A DNA stretch of 64,000 nt from Thermocatellispora tengchongensis. Its GTDB lineage: Bacteria > Actinomycetota > Actinomycetes > Streptosporangiales > Streptosporangiaceae. The DNA lies in assembly GCF_014202315.1 (NCBI RefSeq), contig NZ_JACHGN010000012.1, forward strand, positions 1 through 64,000. Reading direction: 5' to 3'. The translations under genes and the position numbers were made by a program. Position 1 is the first letter of the stretch. Every line of letters begins with the position of its first letter. This document shows, in pieces, positions 1 to 8,892 of the stretch. A model generated the notes under the pieces. It did no database searches. It saw only the letters and a program-made list of their open reading frames with translations, and was not told where the DNA came from.

Positions 1-1
1 C

Positions 2-808
2 GATCTCTTCGACGCGCAGCCGCAGAGCCTGCTGCTGACGATCTTCGGCGCATTCCTGGAGCCGCGCACGGCGCCCGTGTGGTCCGGCGGCCTGGACGCC
101 ATCCTCGGCTACTTCGGCTTCAGCACCGCGGCGGCGCGGATCGCGCTGGCGCGCCTGGTGCAGCGCGAGCTGGCCGAGCGGCACCGCAAGGGACGGCACG
201 TCTACTACACGCTGACCAAGCGGAGCGTGCACCTGCTGGAGGACGGCGACGAGCGGATCTCCTCCCTGGGCGAGCGCCCCGGCGAGGCCGTCACCTGGAC
301 GCTGGTGTGGCACCAGCTCCCCGACAGCCGCAAGGCCGAGCGGTCCAACTTCGTGCGGCAGCTCCGCTTCCACGGCTTCGGCCATCTTCAGGACGGCATG
401 TGGGCCTCGCCGCGCGACTACGTGGTCGAGGTGACCGACCTGGTGCACACGCTGGGCATCGGCGACGCCGTCGCGATCTTCCGGGCCGCGCCCTCGGGCG
501 ATGTCGCGGCGGGGCCGCTGATCGGGCATCTGTGGCAGCTCGACGAGGTGGCCGAGCGCTACCGCCGCTTCGCCGCCAAGTACGCGCCCCTGACCCGGCC
601 GCGTGAGATGTCGCCGCGTGAGGCGTTCGTGACCTGCACCGAGATGCTGCAGTCCTTCCGCGCCTTCGCCGACATCGACCCCGAGCTGCCCGAGGAGTGG
701 GCGACGCACGCCGGGGCGCGGCGCGAGGCCATCGCGGTCTACCGCGAGGCGCTGGACCGGCTCAGGGAGCCCGCCGCGGCGCACTTCCGCGAGCTGACCC
801 GCACCTAG
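2..808 (+). CDS. PaaX-family transcriptional regulator, 5' end outside the window
   Basis: The frame is open from the first bases of the window, so the protein lacks its N-terminus here; the GTG at 77 is internal because the upstream in-frame residues (QSLLLTIFGAFLEPR) are the conserved beginning of the PaaX winged-helix domain. The HTH region continues through the AARIALARLVQR stretch. The C-terminus carries the DPELPEEW element typical of PaaX proteins. Known members repress aromatic-acid catabolism and respond to an acyl-CoA ligand. It points towards the minus-strand flavin reductase at 820-1329 (convergent) and is the only regulator beside the 1-8 kb catabolic locus, so control of that locus is a reasonable inference, not shown. 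Confidence 0.85.
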   Translation, partial: DLFDAQPQSLLLTIFGAFLEPRTAPVWSGGLDAILGYFGFSTAAARIALARLVQRELAERHRKGRHVYYTLTKRSVHLLEDGDERISSLGERPGEAVTWTLVWHQLPDSRKAERSNFVRQLRFHGFGHLQDGMWASPRDYVVEVTDLVHTLGIGDAVAIFRAAPSGDVAAGPLIGHLWQLDEVAERYRRFAAKYAPLTRPREMSPREAFVTCTEMLQSFRAFADIDPELPEEWATHAGARREAIAVYREALDRLREPAAAHFRELTRT

Positions 809-819
809 ACCGGAGCAGG

Positions 820-1329
820 TCAGGCCGGCTCGGCGGGGGCCAGCCGGTGGTAGCCGCTGTTGAAGAACAGCAGGGGCGTGTCGTGCTCGTGGTGGGTGCG
901 CACGACCTGGCCGATGACGATCACGTGGTCGCCCTTGCGCTGGGTGGACTCGACCTCGCAGATCATGCCGGCCAGCGCGTCGCGGATCACCGGCAGGCCG
1001 TCCACCGGCTCGAAGGCGGGGTCGTCCACGGCGGGCTGCGATCCGGCGAAGCGCCGGGAGTGCTCCTCGTGCTGCTCGGCCAGGACCGACACGCTGAACC
1101 GGCCGGCGCGCTGGATGGCGGCGCAGGTGTGGGAGCCGATCTTCAGGCAGACGAGGATCAGCGGGGGCTCCAGCGACACCGAGGTCAGGGAGTTGACCGA
1201 CGCGGCGTAGGGGGTGCCCCGGTCGAGCGTGGCGACGATCGCGACGCCGGTGGCGAAGCGGCGCATCACCTCGCGCAGCAGGGCCGAGTCGACGGGTGCG
1301 GAACGAGGTCCAGCGGGCGGCATGCCCAT
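820..1329 (-). CDS. Flavin reductase family protein (NADH:FMN oxidoreductase component)
   Basis: A 169-residue single-domain protein of the HpaC/flavin reductase-like class: ATGVAIVAT near the N-terminus, the SVNSLTSVSLEPPLILVC flavin-binding core, then GRFSVSVLAEQHEEHSRRFAG. Such enzymes supply reduced FMN or FAD to a separate monooxygenase. The likely client is the acyl-CoA-dehydrogenase-fold monooxygenase at 4204-5424, which lacks its own reductase. The ATG at 1329 is preceded by AAAGGAG at good spacing. It is transcribed separately from the main operon, from the divergent region 1330-1405. Assignment to the family is firm; the partner is inferred. Confidence 0.88.
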   Translation of the reverse strand: MGMPPAGPRSAPVDSALLREVMRRFATGVAIVATLDRGTPYAASVNSLTSVSLEPPLILVCLKIGSHTCAAIQRAGRFSVSVLAEQHEEHSRRFAGSQPAVDDPAFEPVDGLPVIRDALAGMICEVESTQRKGDHVIVIGQVVRTHHEHDTPLLFFNSGYHRLAPAEPA

Positions 1330-1372
1330 CCGCGGCTCCTTTCGCAGTGGCCCCTCCGGGGCGCAGCAATAG

Positions 1373-1400
1373 ATTACAAGTCAGTGTTGTGACCTGTCTA
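1373..1400 (-). promoter_or_regulatory. Putative promoter of the flavin reductase gene
   Basis: On the minus strand TAGACA (1400-1395) and TGTAAT (1378-1373) are separated by 16 bp, in an AT-richer island within very GC-rich DNA, about 45 bp before the ATG at 1329. The same TGTAAT -10 and 16-bp spacing occur before the ABC operon at 8203-8230, suggesting similar sigma usage. Confidence 0.45.
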
Positions 1401-1405
1401 GCATT

Positions 1406-1894
1406 GTGGCTAGGCTGCGGAACGTGCCAGAAAGCCAGATCACCGTGCTGCGAGACCTGCTCGCGGCGTACTACCGGCCCGAGGGGTTCCGCCTGGGCAT
1501 CGTGTTGTCGGGCGGCTGCGCGGAGCAGGTCGCCGCGGCCGCCTCGGACGTCCTCACCGCGCACGGGCAGGCCCCGGCGCGCAGGCTGGCGCGGCTGCTC
1601 CCCCGCCCCGGCGAGCCGGCCGAACGCCCCGAGGACGTCGCCGGCTTCCTGGAGAAGTACGGCCACGAGTACGCCGTCGCGTGGCTGCCCGCGCCCGCAC
1701 GCGAGGCGGACCTGATCGCGATCACCGCGGCGGCCCGCGGGTCCGGCTGCGCGATCGGCTGGGACCTGACGGGCTGGGATGTCACCGGTTCCGCCGTCGA
1801 TGAGGCCCGGCTGCGCGAATGGGGGGCCGACTTCGCGCTGTGGCGGGACGGCGAGAGGGTGCGGGTCTACACCCGCACGCCGCTCAGCTCGTGA
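1406..1894 (+). CDS. Hypothetical protein, 162 aa
   Basis: I do not recognise this family. The GTG at 1406 gives 162 residues; a second GTG at 1424 is possible. The sequence has a predicted alpha/beta character, with an N-terminal segment (GFRLGIVLSGGCAEQVAAAA) and a W-rich C-terminal part around GWDLTGWDVTG. There is no signal peptide or membrane segment. It is divergent from the flavin reductase and its last 11 bp overlap the 3' end of the SDR gene at 1884, so it is embedded in the catabolic locus. Strong third-position GC in this frame supports it as real. Confidence 0.6.
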   Translation: MARLRNVPESQITVLRDLLAAYYRPEGFRLGIVLSGGCAEQVAAAASDVLTAHGQAPARRLARLLPRPGEPAERPEDVAGFLEKYGHEYAVAWLPAPAREADLIAITAAARGSGCAIGWDLTGWDVTGSAVDEARLREWGADFALWRDGERVRVYTRTPLSS

Positions 1895-2645
1895 ACTCGC
1901 CGCCGGTCAGCCACACGGTCTGGCCGGTGACCTGGTCGAACTCCGGGAAGGTCAGCGCCACGACGGTGCGCGCGACCTCCTGGGCCGTGGGGAAGCGCGG
2001 CAGCGCCATGCGCTGCCGCAGCGCCCGCGACATCTCCAGCAGCGCGGGATCGTCCGGCTCGGGAGCGTCGGGCTCGGCCACCCGGCCGGGGGCGACCACG
2101 TTGGCCGTGATCCCGTGCCCGCCCTCCTCGGCGGCGACGTAGCGCGTCAGCGCCGACGCCGCCGCCTTCGCCGCCGCGTACGCGCCCATGCCCGGCATGG
2201 GCCGGGCCATCAGCGCCCCGGAGACGAACACGATCCGGCCGAACCCGGCCGCCCGCATGCCGGGCAGGGCCCGCCGGCACAGGTCGTGGTGGGCACGCAC
2301 GCCGTCGAGGTGCCGCTCCAGCGTGCCCGCCTCCACGTCCGCCACGGCCGCGACCCCGAGGGCGCCACCCGGCTCGGCCGCGTTGACCAGGATCGTCACC
2401 GGCCCCAGCTCGGCCTCCACCGTGGCGAACAGCCGCTCGGCGGCCCGTTCGCCCGGCAGGGCCGCGCACACGGCCAAGCCGCCGCCGCACTCACGGACGA
2501 TCTCGGCCGCGAGCCCCGCCGAGCGGTGACAGTGCACGGCCACGGCCGCACCCGCGGCGGCCAGGCCGGTGGCGACATGCCGCCCGATCGCACCGGTGCC
2601 GCCCGCGACCAGCGCGACCCGCCCCGCGAGCGGCCCGGGGTTCAC
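1884..2645 (-). CDS. SDR family oxidoreductase
   Basis: A classical short-chain dehydrogenase of 253 residues. The cofactor motif GGTGAIG is at residues 15-21, the NAA structural Asn follows LVN, the catalytic Ser lies in FVSGAL, and the YxxxK pair is Tyr156/Lys160. The GTG start at 2645 overlaps the TGA of the preceding LLM oxidoreductase gene (GTGA), which shows translational coupling and fixes the start. It is the last gene of the operon descending from 8154. The substrate is unknown; reduction or oxidation of an intermediate released by the upstream monooxygenase is the contextual guess. Confidence 0.9.
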   Translation of the reverse strand: MNPGPLAGRVALVAGGTGAIGRHVATGLAAAGAAVAVHCHRSAGLAAEIVRECGGGLAVCAALPGERAAERLFATVEAELGPVTILVNAAEPGGALGVAAVADVEAGTLERHLDGVRAHHDLCRRALPGMRAAGFGRIVFVSGALMARPMPGMGAYAAAKAAASALTRYVAAEEGGHGITANVVAPGRVAEPDAPEPDDPALLEMSRALRQRMALPRFPTAQEVARTVVALTFPEFDQVTGQTVWLTGGEFTS

Positions 2646-3658
2646 GGCGTCGCCCGCAGACGGGGCAGGACGCGCTCGCCGAAGATCCCCATCGCGTGGC
2701 CGGGGTCGGGGCCGAGCGGCGGGCCGAAGGAGATGTGCCGCGCCCCGGCCGCCAGCAGTTCCTCGCACTGCTCCAGCACGTCGTGCGCGCCGCCGACGAT
2801 GCCCAGGGTGAGCATCGACGGCGAGGAGAGCACCGCCTCGGTCGCCTCGTCCAGCCGCCCGTCGTCCACCAGCGCCTGGGTGCGGGCGAACTCCTCCGGG
2901 TCCAGGCCGTGCGCGGCCAGGGCGTCGGCCGACAGCGAGCCGCTGTAGCGGGCGATGAACCGGGCCAGCACCCGGCGCGCCCGGTCGCGGTCCTCGTCGA
3001 GGGAGCACCACACGCACGCGGCGATGTCCAGGTCGGCGACCGTACGCCCGGCGGCCTTCGCGCCCCGCCCGATCTGCTCCATCGCGTCGAACACCTGGCG
3101 CGGCGGCAGGCACAGCGGCAGCACGCCGTCCGCGTGCCGCCCGGCCATCTCCAGCATCTTCGGGCCCATCGCGCCGACGTAGATCGGCACCGGGCGGGGC
3201 GACTCGATGTGCGCCGACTCGTGCCAGCCCTCGCCCGCCCCGGGCAGCCCGGCCGGGCTGCGGCCGTCGGTGAGGGCGCGGATCGCCACGACCGCCGTAC
3301 GCGTGCGCGGCACGGGACGCGGCGCGGCGATCCCGGCGCGGCGGAAGAAGACGTCGGAGCCCGCGCCCAGCCCGAGGATGAACCGGCCGCCGGACAGCTC
3401 CTGGAAGCCGGAGGCGAGCTGGGCGAGCTGGACCGGGTGGATCGACACCGGGTCCAGCACGCCCGAGCCGACCTTGATCCGCTCGGTGGCGGCGAGCATG
3501 GCGGCCATGCTCGCGACGCCGGGCCCGCCGAACAGGTCGTTGCCGGTCCACACCTGGTCGAAGCCCATGGCCTCGGCGCGTACCGCCGCCTCGGTGACGC
3601 CGGCGATGCCGCCCGCGCCGGCGCCCACGCGCACGCTGAAGATCGGGCCCTCAGCCAT
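2642..3658 (-). CDS. LLM-class (probably F420-dependent) oxidoreductase
   Basis: A 338-residue luciferase-like TIM-barrel protein. Diagnostic stretches are GFDQVWTGNDL near residue 35, the ATERIKVGSGVLDPVSIHP segment around 55-75, and GGRFILGLGAGSD near 95. These match the bacterial luciferase-like/F420 family rather than the two-component alkanesulfonate monooxygenases, but FMN use cannot be excluded. The ATG at 3658 has GGAGG upstream. The gene overlaps its neighbours on both sides (8 bp with the TIGR04076-like gene, GTGA with the SDR), so it belongs to the tightly coupled operon. Confidence 0.88.
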   Translation of the reverse strand: MAEGPIFSVRVGAGAGGIAGVTEAAVRAEAMGFDQVWTGNDLFGGPGVASMAAMLAATERIKVGSGVLDPVSIHPVQLAQLASGFQELSGGRFILGLGAGSDVFFRRAGIAAPRPVPRTRTAVVAIRALTDGRSPAGLPGAGEGWHESAHIESPRPVPIYVGAMGPKMLEMAGRHADGVLPLCLPPRQVFDAMEQIGRGAKAAGRTVADLDIAACVWCSLDEDRDRARRVLARFIARYSGSLSADALAAHGLDPEEFARTQALVDDGRLDEATEAVLSSPSMLTLGIVGGAHDVLEQCEELLAAGARHISFGPPLGPDPGHAMGIFGERVLPRLRATP

Positions 3659-3932
3659 CGTCGCGTACCTCCTCCAGTCGCATGATCAGGTTCTCCGGCG
3701 GGTCGGGGCAGGCCGCGAGGGGGCGCCCGGCCAGCCACTCGTCCGCGTCCGGCCCGGCCAGGCGCCCGTTGAGCAGGGAGGCGGCCGAGGCGATGGCGTA
3801 GAAGCAGAAGTGCGCCCCCGGCGGCAGCGACACTCCCTCGGGGCCGACCTCGAAGTAGTCGCCGACCCGCAGCTCGCACGCCGAGTAGTTCATGGACTCC
3901 ACCGTGCAGCGCACCCTGCGTCCCCCGGTCAC
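3651..3932 (-). CDS. TIGR04076-like small protein, copy 2
   Basis: A 93-residue protein of unknown function with the layout of the TIGR04076 family: a basic start, a SACELRVGDYFEV segment, LPPGAHFCFYAIA, and a C-terminal ACPDPPENLIMRLEE block. It is clearly a paralogue of the gene immediately upstream (3929-4207), sharing VGD.FEV, the LP.G..FC core and the CPDP...VMRLE end. The GTG at 3932 overlaps the stop of copy 1 as GTGA. No catalytic role is established for the family; two adjacent copies in a flavoenzyme operon suggest a heterodimer or accessory subunit (inference). Confidence 0.75.
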   Translation of the reverse strand: MTGGRRVRCTVESMNYSACELRVGDYFEVGPEGVSLPPGAHFCFYAIASAASLLNGRLAGPDADEWLAGRPLAACPDPPENLIMRLEEVRDDG

Positions 3933-4207
3933 CGCCCCTCCCGGTCCACGCGCTCCAGGCGCATCACCACGGCGTCGGCCGGGTCGGGGCAGCAGATGTA
4001 CGGCTTGCGCTCCAGCCAGTGGTCCGGCGGCAGGTCGCTCAGCCGGGCGTCCAGGACCGGGAAGACCGCGGCCATGGCGTGCAGGCAGAACGGCCTGCCC
4101 TGCGGCAGGGTCAGCGCCGAGCCCTCGACCTCGAAGCAGTCGCCCACCGCCAGGCCGCAGCGCGGCGACTCCGCGCGCTCGACCACGACGCGCACTCTGG
4201 GGGTCAC
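3929..4207 (-). CDS. TIGR04076-like small protein, copy 1
   Basis: A 92-residue paralogue of the following gene. It starts at the GTG at 4207, which overlaps the TGA of the monooxygenase (GTGA). Visible conserved elements are CGLAVGDCFEV, the LPQGRPFCLHAM core and a C-terminal CCPDPADAVVMRLE block. An extra Cys pair is present relative to copy 2. The open frame extends far upstream through the antisense of the monooxygenase, but that part is a shadow. Function unknown; position between the oxygenase and the LLM enzyme argues for a role in the same pathway. Confidence 0.75.
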   Translation of the reverse strand: MTPRVRVVVERAESPRCGLAVGDCFEVEGSALTLPQGRPFCLHAMAAVFPVLDARLSDLPPDHWLERKPYICCPDPADAVVMRLERVDREGR

Positions 4208-5424
4208 AGCGCGGCGCGCGGCGTGGCGCCGAACAGGGTCGGCTCGCCGGCCGGGTCGCGCAGCACCTTCTCGGCCAGGGAGCCCCAGTGCATGCGCTTG
4301 GCGCCGGCGTGCGCCAGGGCGCCCCAGGCGTCGCGCAGCACCCGCTGCATCGGGTCGTCGTCGAACAGGTAGCGCGATCCGTACAGCTCCACGCACAGGT
4401 CGAGCACCCGGCGCAGCGTCTCGGCGGCCATGGTGTTGGTCGCGATCAGCCGGTGCTCCTGGGTCGGGGTGAGCACCCGTCCCGGGGTGAAGATGATCTC
4501 GTCGGTGCGCTTGGCGATGTCGGTCACCCCCGCCAGCAGCATGTCCACCTCGGCGCACGCCTGGCCCAGGGCGCGACGGACGGTGGCGTCGGCGGAGCCC
4601 GAGGGCCCGACGCGGCGCCGCACCGCGGCCAGCGCCAGGTCCAGCGCGTGCTGGGCCACGCCGACGCAGACGCCGGTCAGGCCGAAGAACGCCAGCGTGA
4701 CGTGCTTGTTCAGCGGGTCGGCGTCGGGGTTGGCCGGGGCCTCCCGGTCGAAGGAGTACTTGGCCGGGATGAACACCGGCTCGGTGATCGAGTACGACGA
4801 GCTGCCCGAGCCGCGTACGCCGAGGGTGTGCCAGTTGTGGGCGTGCTCCACCGCCTCGCGCGGCAGCCACAGGCCCAGGGTGAGCTGGCCGCCGCCCGGC
4901 GCGGGCACCGGCTCGTCGCCGTCGAAGACCAGGCAGCCGCCGATGATGTGCTCGGCGACGTAGCTGCCGCTGCCCCAGTCCCAGCGGCCGGTCACGAGGT
5001 AGCCGCCGTCGGTCACCTGGGCCCGGCCCTTGGGGTGGAAGGAGCCGCTGGTCGGCATGTCGCGGGTCGGGTACAGCTCGTGGTACGCCTCGTCCCCGAG
5101 CCTGCCGGCGTAGAAGCCGGTGGCGTTGAGCACGCCGACGTTCCACGCCGTGCCCGCGTCCACCCGGGCGATCTTGGCCACGACGGCGACCTGGTCGGCG
5201 AGCGTCATCTCCAGCCCGCCCAGCCGGGCCGGGAACCCCATCTCGAACAGCCCCGCCCGGCGCAGCGCCCGCGCGGCCCGCTCGGTGATCCGGCCCTTGG
5301 CGTCCCCGTCGGCGGCCTCCTCGGCGACCAGGTCCAGCACCGCCTCGGCGTTGGCCAGCACGGCGTCCCGGCTCTCCGGCGCGCGCAGCGTCGTCTCGCC
5401 GGGGAGCTCGTTGGTCGTGGTCAT
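4204..5424 (-). CDS. Acyl-CoA-dehydrogenase-fold flavin-dependent monooxygenase
   Basis: A 406-residue protein with an acyl-CoA dehydrogenase N-terminal helical part (about 20-130), a middle beta domain (130-240) and a type-2 C-terminal domain. The C-terminal element DDDPMQRVLRDAWGALAHAG is the signature of the group that contains DszC, HsaA and p-hydroxyphenylacetate hydroxylase C2, which hydroxylate substrates with reduced flavin; the EGT-type catalytic Glu of true dehydrogenases is not visible. The likely reductase partner is encoded at 820-1329. The ATG at 5424 follows AGGAG. Forty-two bases separate it from the ABC ATPase gene, so uptake and oxidation are probably co-transcribed. Confidence 0.82.
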   Translation of the reverse strand: MTTTNELPGETTLRAPESRDAVLANAEAVLDLVAEEAADGDAKGRITERAARALRRAGLFEMGFPARLGGLEMTLADQVAVVAKIARVDAGTAWNVGVLNATGFYAGRLGDEAYHELYPTRDMPTSGSFHPKGRAQVTDGGYLVTGRWDWGSGSYVAEHIIGGCLVFDGDEPVPAPGGGQLTLGLWLPREAVEHAHNWHTLGVRGSGSSSYSITEPVFIPAKYSFDREAPANPDADPLNKHVTLAFFGLTGVCVGVAQHALDLALAAVRRRVGPSGSADATVRRALGQACAEVDMLLAGVTDIAKRTDEIIFTPGRVLTPTQEHRLIATNTMAAETLRRVLDLCVELYGSRYLFDDDPMQRVLRDAWGALAHAGAKRMHWGSLAEKVLRDPAGEPTLFGATPRAAL

Positions 5425-5466
5425 GACTCTCCTATCGAAATCGTCGTCGTCGTTCGGCGGCGGGCG

Positions 5467-6254
<788 letters not shown>

Positions 6255-6258
<4 letters not shown>

Positions 6259-7124
6259 CGTTCCGCGATCCTCCGTTCCAGGACGTACTGGACCGCCGTC
6301 AGCACGGCGATCACGGCGAAGTACCAGACCGCGGCGACCAGCAGCATCTCGATGGTGCGGTAGTTGGCGCCGGAGATGGCCTGGGCGACGGTGAGCAGGT
6401 CGCCGCCGCCGATGACCGACACGATCGCGGTCGCCTTGAGCATGCTGATCAGCTCGTTGCCCATCGGGGGCACGATGACCCGCAGCGCCTGGGGCAGGAC
6501 GATGAAGCGGGTGGTGTTCAGCGAGTTGAGCCCGAGGGCCTTGGCGGCGTCGCGCTGGCCGCGGCCGATCGCGAGCAGGCCGCCGCGTACGATCTCGGCC
6601 ATGTAGCCGGAGCCGGCCAGCGACAGCCCGATGACGGAGGCCGCGAAGGGCGTCAGCACCTCCTGCACCGGGCTGCTGTACAGCACCAGGCCGGTGAACG
6701 GCACGCCGATGGTGATCCGCTCCATGAACAGGCCCAGGTTGCCGACGAAGATCAGCAGCAGGATCAGCGGGATGCCGCGGAAGACGAAGATGTACGCCGC
6801 CGCGGTCGAGCTGATGATCCGGCTCGGCGACATGCGCATCAGGGCCACGACGACGGCGCCGATCACGGAGAAGATCATGCCGAGCGCGGTCATCAGCAGC
6901 GTGCGCATCAGGCCGGCCATGATGTCGGGGTGGAACAGGTACTCGCCGACGACCGGCCACTCGATCTTGGGGTTGGCGGCGAAGGCGTACGCGGTCAGCG
7001 CGACGACCGCGACCACGAGCACGGCCAGCACGCCGCGGCCGTAGTGCCGCACCGGGACGGCGTCCTGCCGCGTCAGGCGGGGCGCGCCGGTCACGCCCGG
7101 GGGGTGGGAGATCTGCTCTGCCAT
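6255..7124 (-). CDS. Amino-acid-type ABC transporter permease
   Basis: A 289-residue inner-membrane protein of the HisM/GlnP type. After a short cytoplasmic start there is a hydrophobic segment at about 30-52, then the core permease domain (about 70-285) with five segments. The EAA-loop-like sequence [12 protein letters not shown] is the contact site for the ATPase. A single permease gene implies a homodimer. The gap to the binding-protein gene is 10 bp and the downstream ATPase overlaps as ATGA. Confidence 0.92.
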
Positions 7125-7134
7125 CGCGTGCCGA

Positions 7135-8154
7135 TCAGGAGGCGGGGGTGGCCGAGGAGGAGCCCTGCCCGGCGGGCAGGCCCGTGTACGCGTTCACCTT
7201 GATGTCCTCGGCGGGCAGCGCGGCGTCGCCGGACTCCCACTTGTCCATCACCTTCTGGTACGCACCCGAGCGCGCGAGCTTGCCGAGCGCCCCGGCCAGC
7301 GCGTTCGTCAGGCCCGGCTGCGCCTTGGACACCGCGATGGCCACACCGCGCTCCATGTAGGCGTCGACCTGCTCGTCGGGCAGCGTCACGCTCTCGAAGC
7401 CGGACTCCTTGGCGATGACCCGGGTGGAGGCGGAGGCGTCCATCCACGCGTCCACGGTGCCGCCCTTGATCGCCACGATCGCGCCCTGCGCGCCCGGATA
7501 GCCGACCGGGACGATCGCGGGCTTGCCCTGGCCGGTGCAGAACTTCTCGCTGTTGCCCTTGACCACGGCCTCCTGCTGGCTGCCGGTGGGCACGCCGATC
7601 TTCATCCCGCAGGTGTCGGACATGCTCTTGACCCCGCGCGGGTTGCCGCTCTTGACGAGCAGGGCCATCGGCGAGCGGTAGAACTGGACGAGGTCGATGA
7701 CCTGCTCGCGCTCCTTGCCATCGCTGACCTGCCCGAACAGCGCGTCCACGTTTCCGCTCTGCAGTCCGGGGAGCTGCGCGGGCCACTGCAGGTTCTTCCA
7801 CACCGGAGTGACGCCCAGAACCTCGCCCATCGCCACCGCGAGATCGGGCGTGATGCCGACCGGCTTGGAGGTGTCACCGGTCTCGATGCCGATGATCGGC
7901 GGCGTTTCCCATAGCGCCCCGAACACGATCTGCTTGCTCTGCTTGATACGGTCGGGCAACAGGTCGTGCAGCGCCTGGTCGAACGCCGCCGCCGGAGCCG
8001 CAGCGGGCGACACGGCCTGCGTCGCGTCCTGCGACGATGAGCCGCCGCAGGCCGCGACCCCGATCGCGAGCGCGAACGCGGCCGTACCCGCCATCAGCAC
8101 ACGCGCCGACCCACGAGCACTTTTCCGGGCTTCCGCTGTATTAGTGACCGGCAC
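7135..8154 (-). CDS. ABC transporter substrate-binding lipoprotein (SBP family 3)
   Basis: A 339-residue solute-binding protein. The GTG at 8154 is chosen because AAGGAG lies 6 bp upstream. A lipoprotein signal with lipobox VAAC ends near residue 35. The mature part shows the family-3 order: PVGITPDLAVAMGEVLG, then FGQVSDGKEREQVIDLVQFY, and GVPTGSQQEAVV. These proteins bind amino acids or small cationic compounds, but here the importer is fused in one operon to an oxygenase, so the ligand may be a nitrogenous xenobiotic (inference). It is the first gene of the eight-gene operon. Confidence 0.92.
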   Translation of the reverse strand: MPVTNTAEARKSARGSARVLMAGTAAFALAIGVAACGGSSSQDATQAVSPAAAPAAAFDQALHDLLPDRIKQSKQIVFGALWETPPIIGIETGDTSKPVGITPDLAVAMGEVLGVTPVWKNLQWPAQLPGLQSGNVDALFGQVSDGKEREQVIDLVQFYRSPMALLVKSGNPRGVKSMSDTCGMKIGVPTGSQQEAVVKGNSEKFCTGQGKPAIVPVGYPGAQGAIVAIKGGTVDAWMDASASTRVIAKESGFESVTLPDEQVDAYMERGVAIAVSKAQPGLTNALAGALGKLARSGAYQKVMDKWESGDAALPAEDIKVNAYTGLPAGQGSSSATPAS

Positions 8155-8221
8155 AGCTCGCTCCTTCCTAAAGGTGACCTTTCGGACACCGAGAGCTGAC
8201 ACATTACAAAGGAGCGAGCTG
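8154..8221. promoter_or_regulatory. 13-bp perfect inverted repeat flanking the 5' region of the ABC operon
   Basis: CAGCTCGCTCCTT at 8154-8166 is repeated as its exact reverse complement at 8209-8221. One arm contains the ribosome binding site of the lipoprotein gene, the other fills most of the spacer between the predicted -35 and -10. If transcription starts downstream of the -10 only one arm is in the mRNA, which favours a DNA operator; from a more distal promoter the arms would sequester the ribosome binding site. Confidence 0.55.
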
Positions 8222-8230
8222 CACTGACAA
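8203..8230 (-). promoter_or_regulatory. Putative promoter of the ABC/monooxygenase operon
   Basis: On the minus strand TTGTCA (8230-8225) and TGTAAT (8208-8203) have a 16-bp spacer. It lies about 50 bp before the GTG at 8154. The spacer is one arm of the 13-bp inverted repeat, so a bound repressor would block polymerase directly. Confidence 0.5.
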
Positions 8231-8572
8231 GTATTTCCCGATATCAAATGAAACGCTCTGACCTCACAAAACACCCCATCCTGCTGTGCAAGAACACAGA
8301 GCCCACCACCCGCCGAACCGCCACGACGGGCCCGCTCCTCCCCCATGGATCAACCGACCCCAGCCGCGCTGCGGCCCACGGACGAGCGCAGGTCCCATCC
8401 ACCGGACCTTCAACGGCCATGGCCACGTCGCGCCCACCACCACGGCTACCGCCTTCGAATACAGGCCACCCCCAGAACCGGAGCCGGCCCGGCAGGACGG
8501 AGTTTGCGCGAGGGGACGGAGTTTGCGCGGGACGCCGGAGCCGGCGCGGGGGGCGAATCCGGCGCGGGGGAT

Positions 8573-8698
8573 GGAGCCGGCACGGGGGGCGGAGCCGGCA
8601 CGGGGGGCGGAACCGGCACGGGGGGCGGAACCGGCACGGGGGGCGGAACCGGCACGGGGGGCGGAACCGGCACGGGGGGCGGAACCGGCACGGGGCGT
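8573..8698. repeat. 18-bp tandem repeat array, seven units
   Basis: Seven head-to-tail copies of GGAACCGGCACGGGGGGC, the first two with GGAGCC and the last degenerate at its end, flanked by decayed copies from about 8545 to 8740. The unit is a multiple of three, which is why all frames stay open. Near-identity of the central copies suggests recent expansion. Confidence 0.9.
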
Positions 8699-8827
8699 CG
8701 AAGCCAGCACGGGGGCGGAACCGGCGCCGGGACCGGAGGGAGTACGGCAGGCCACAACCGGCGCGGCAGGCCGCATGTCGATCACGAGCATGCCGACGAG
8801 GGCTGGCGACGACGGGCCCCGAGCACA

Positions 8828-8892
8828 GGCCGCAGGCACAGGCCGCAGGCACAGGCCGCAGGCACAGGCCGCAGGCACAGGCCGCAGGCACA
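8828..8892. repeat. 13-bp tandem repeat array, five exact units
   Basis: Five exact copies of GGCCGCAGGCACA. They grade into related CACAGGCCACGGGCACGGG units up to about 8970. Because 13 is not a multiple of three, a coding role would need frame changes at every copy, which argues against any of the overlapping open frames being translated. Confidence 0.9.

Noticed and set aside
8573-8892. Possible CRISPR array
   Set aside because: Units are contiguous without unique spacers and there are no cas genes.
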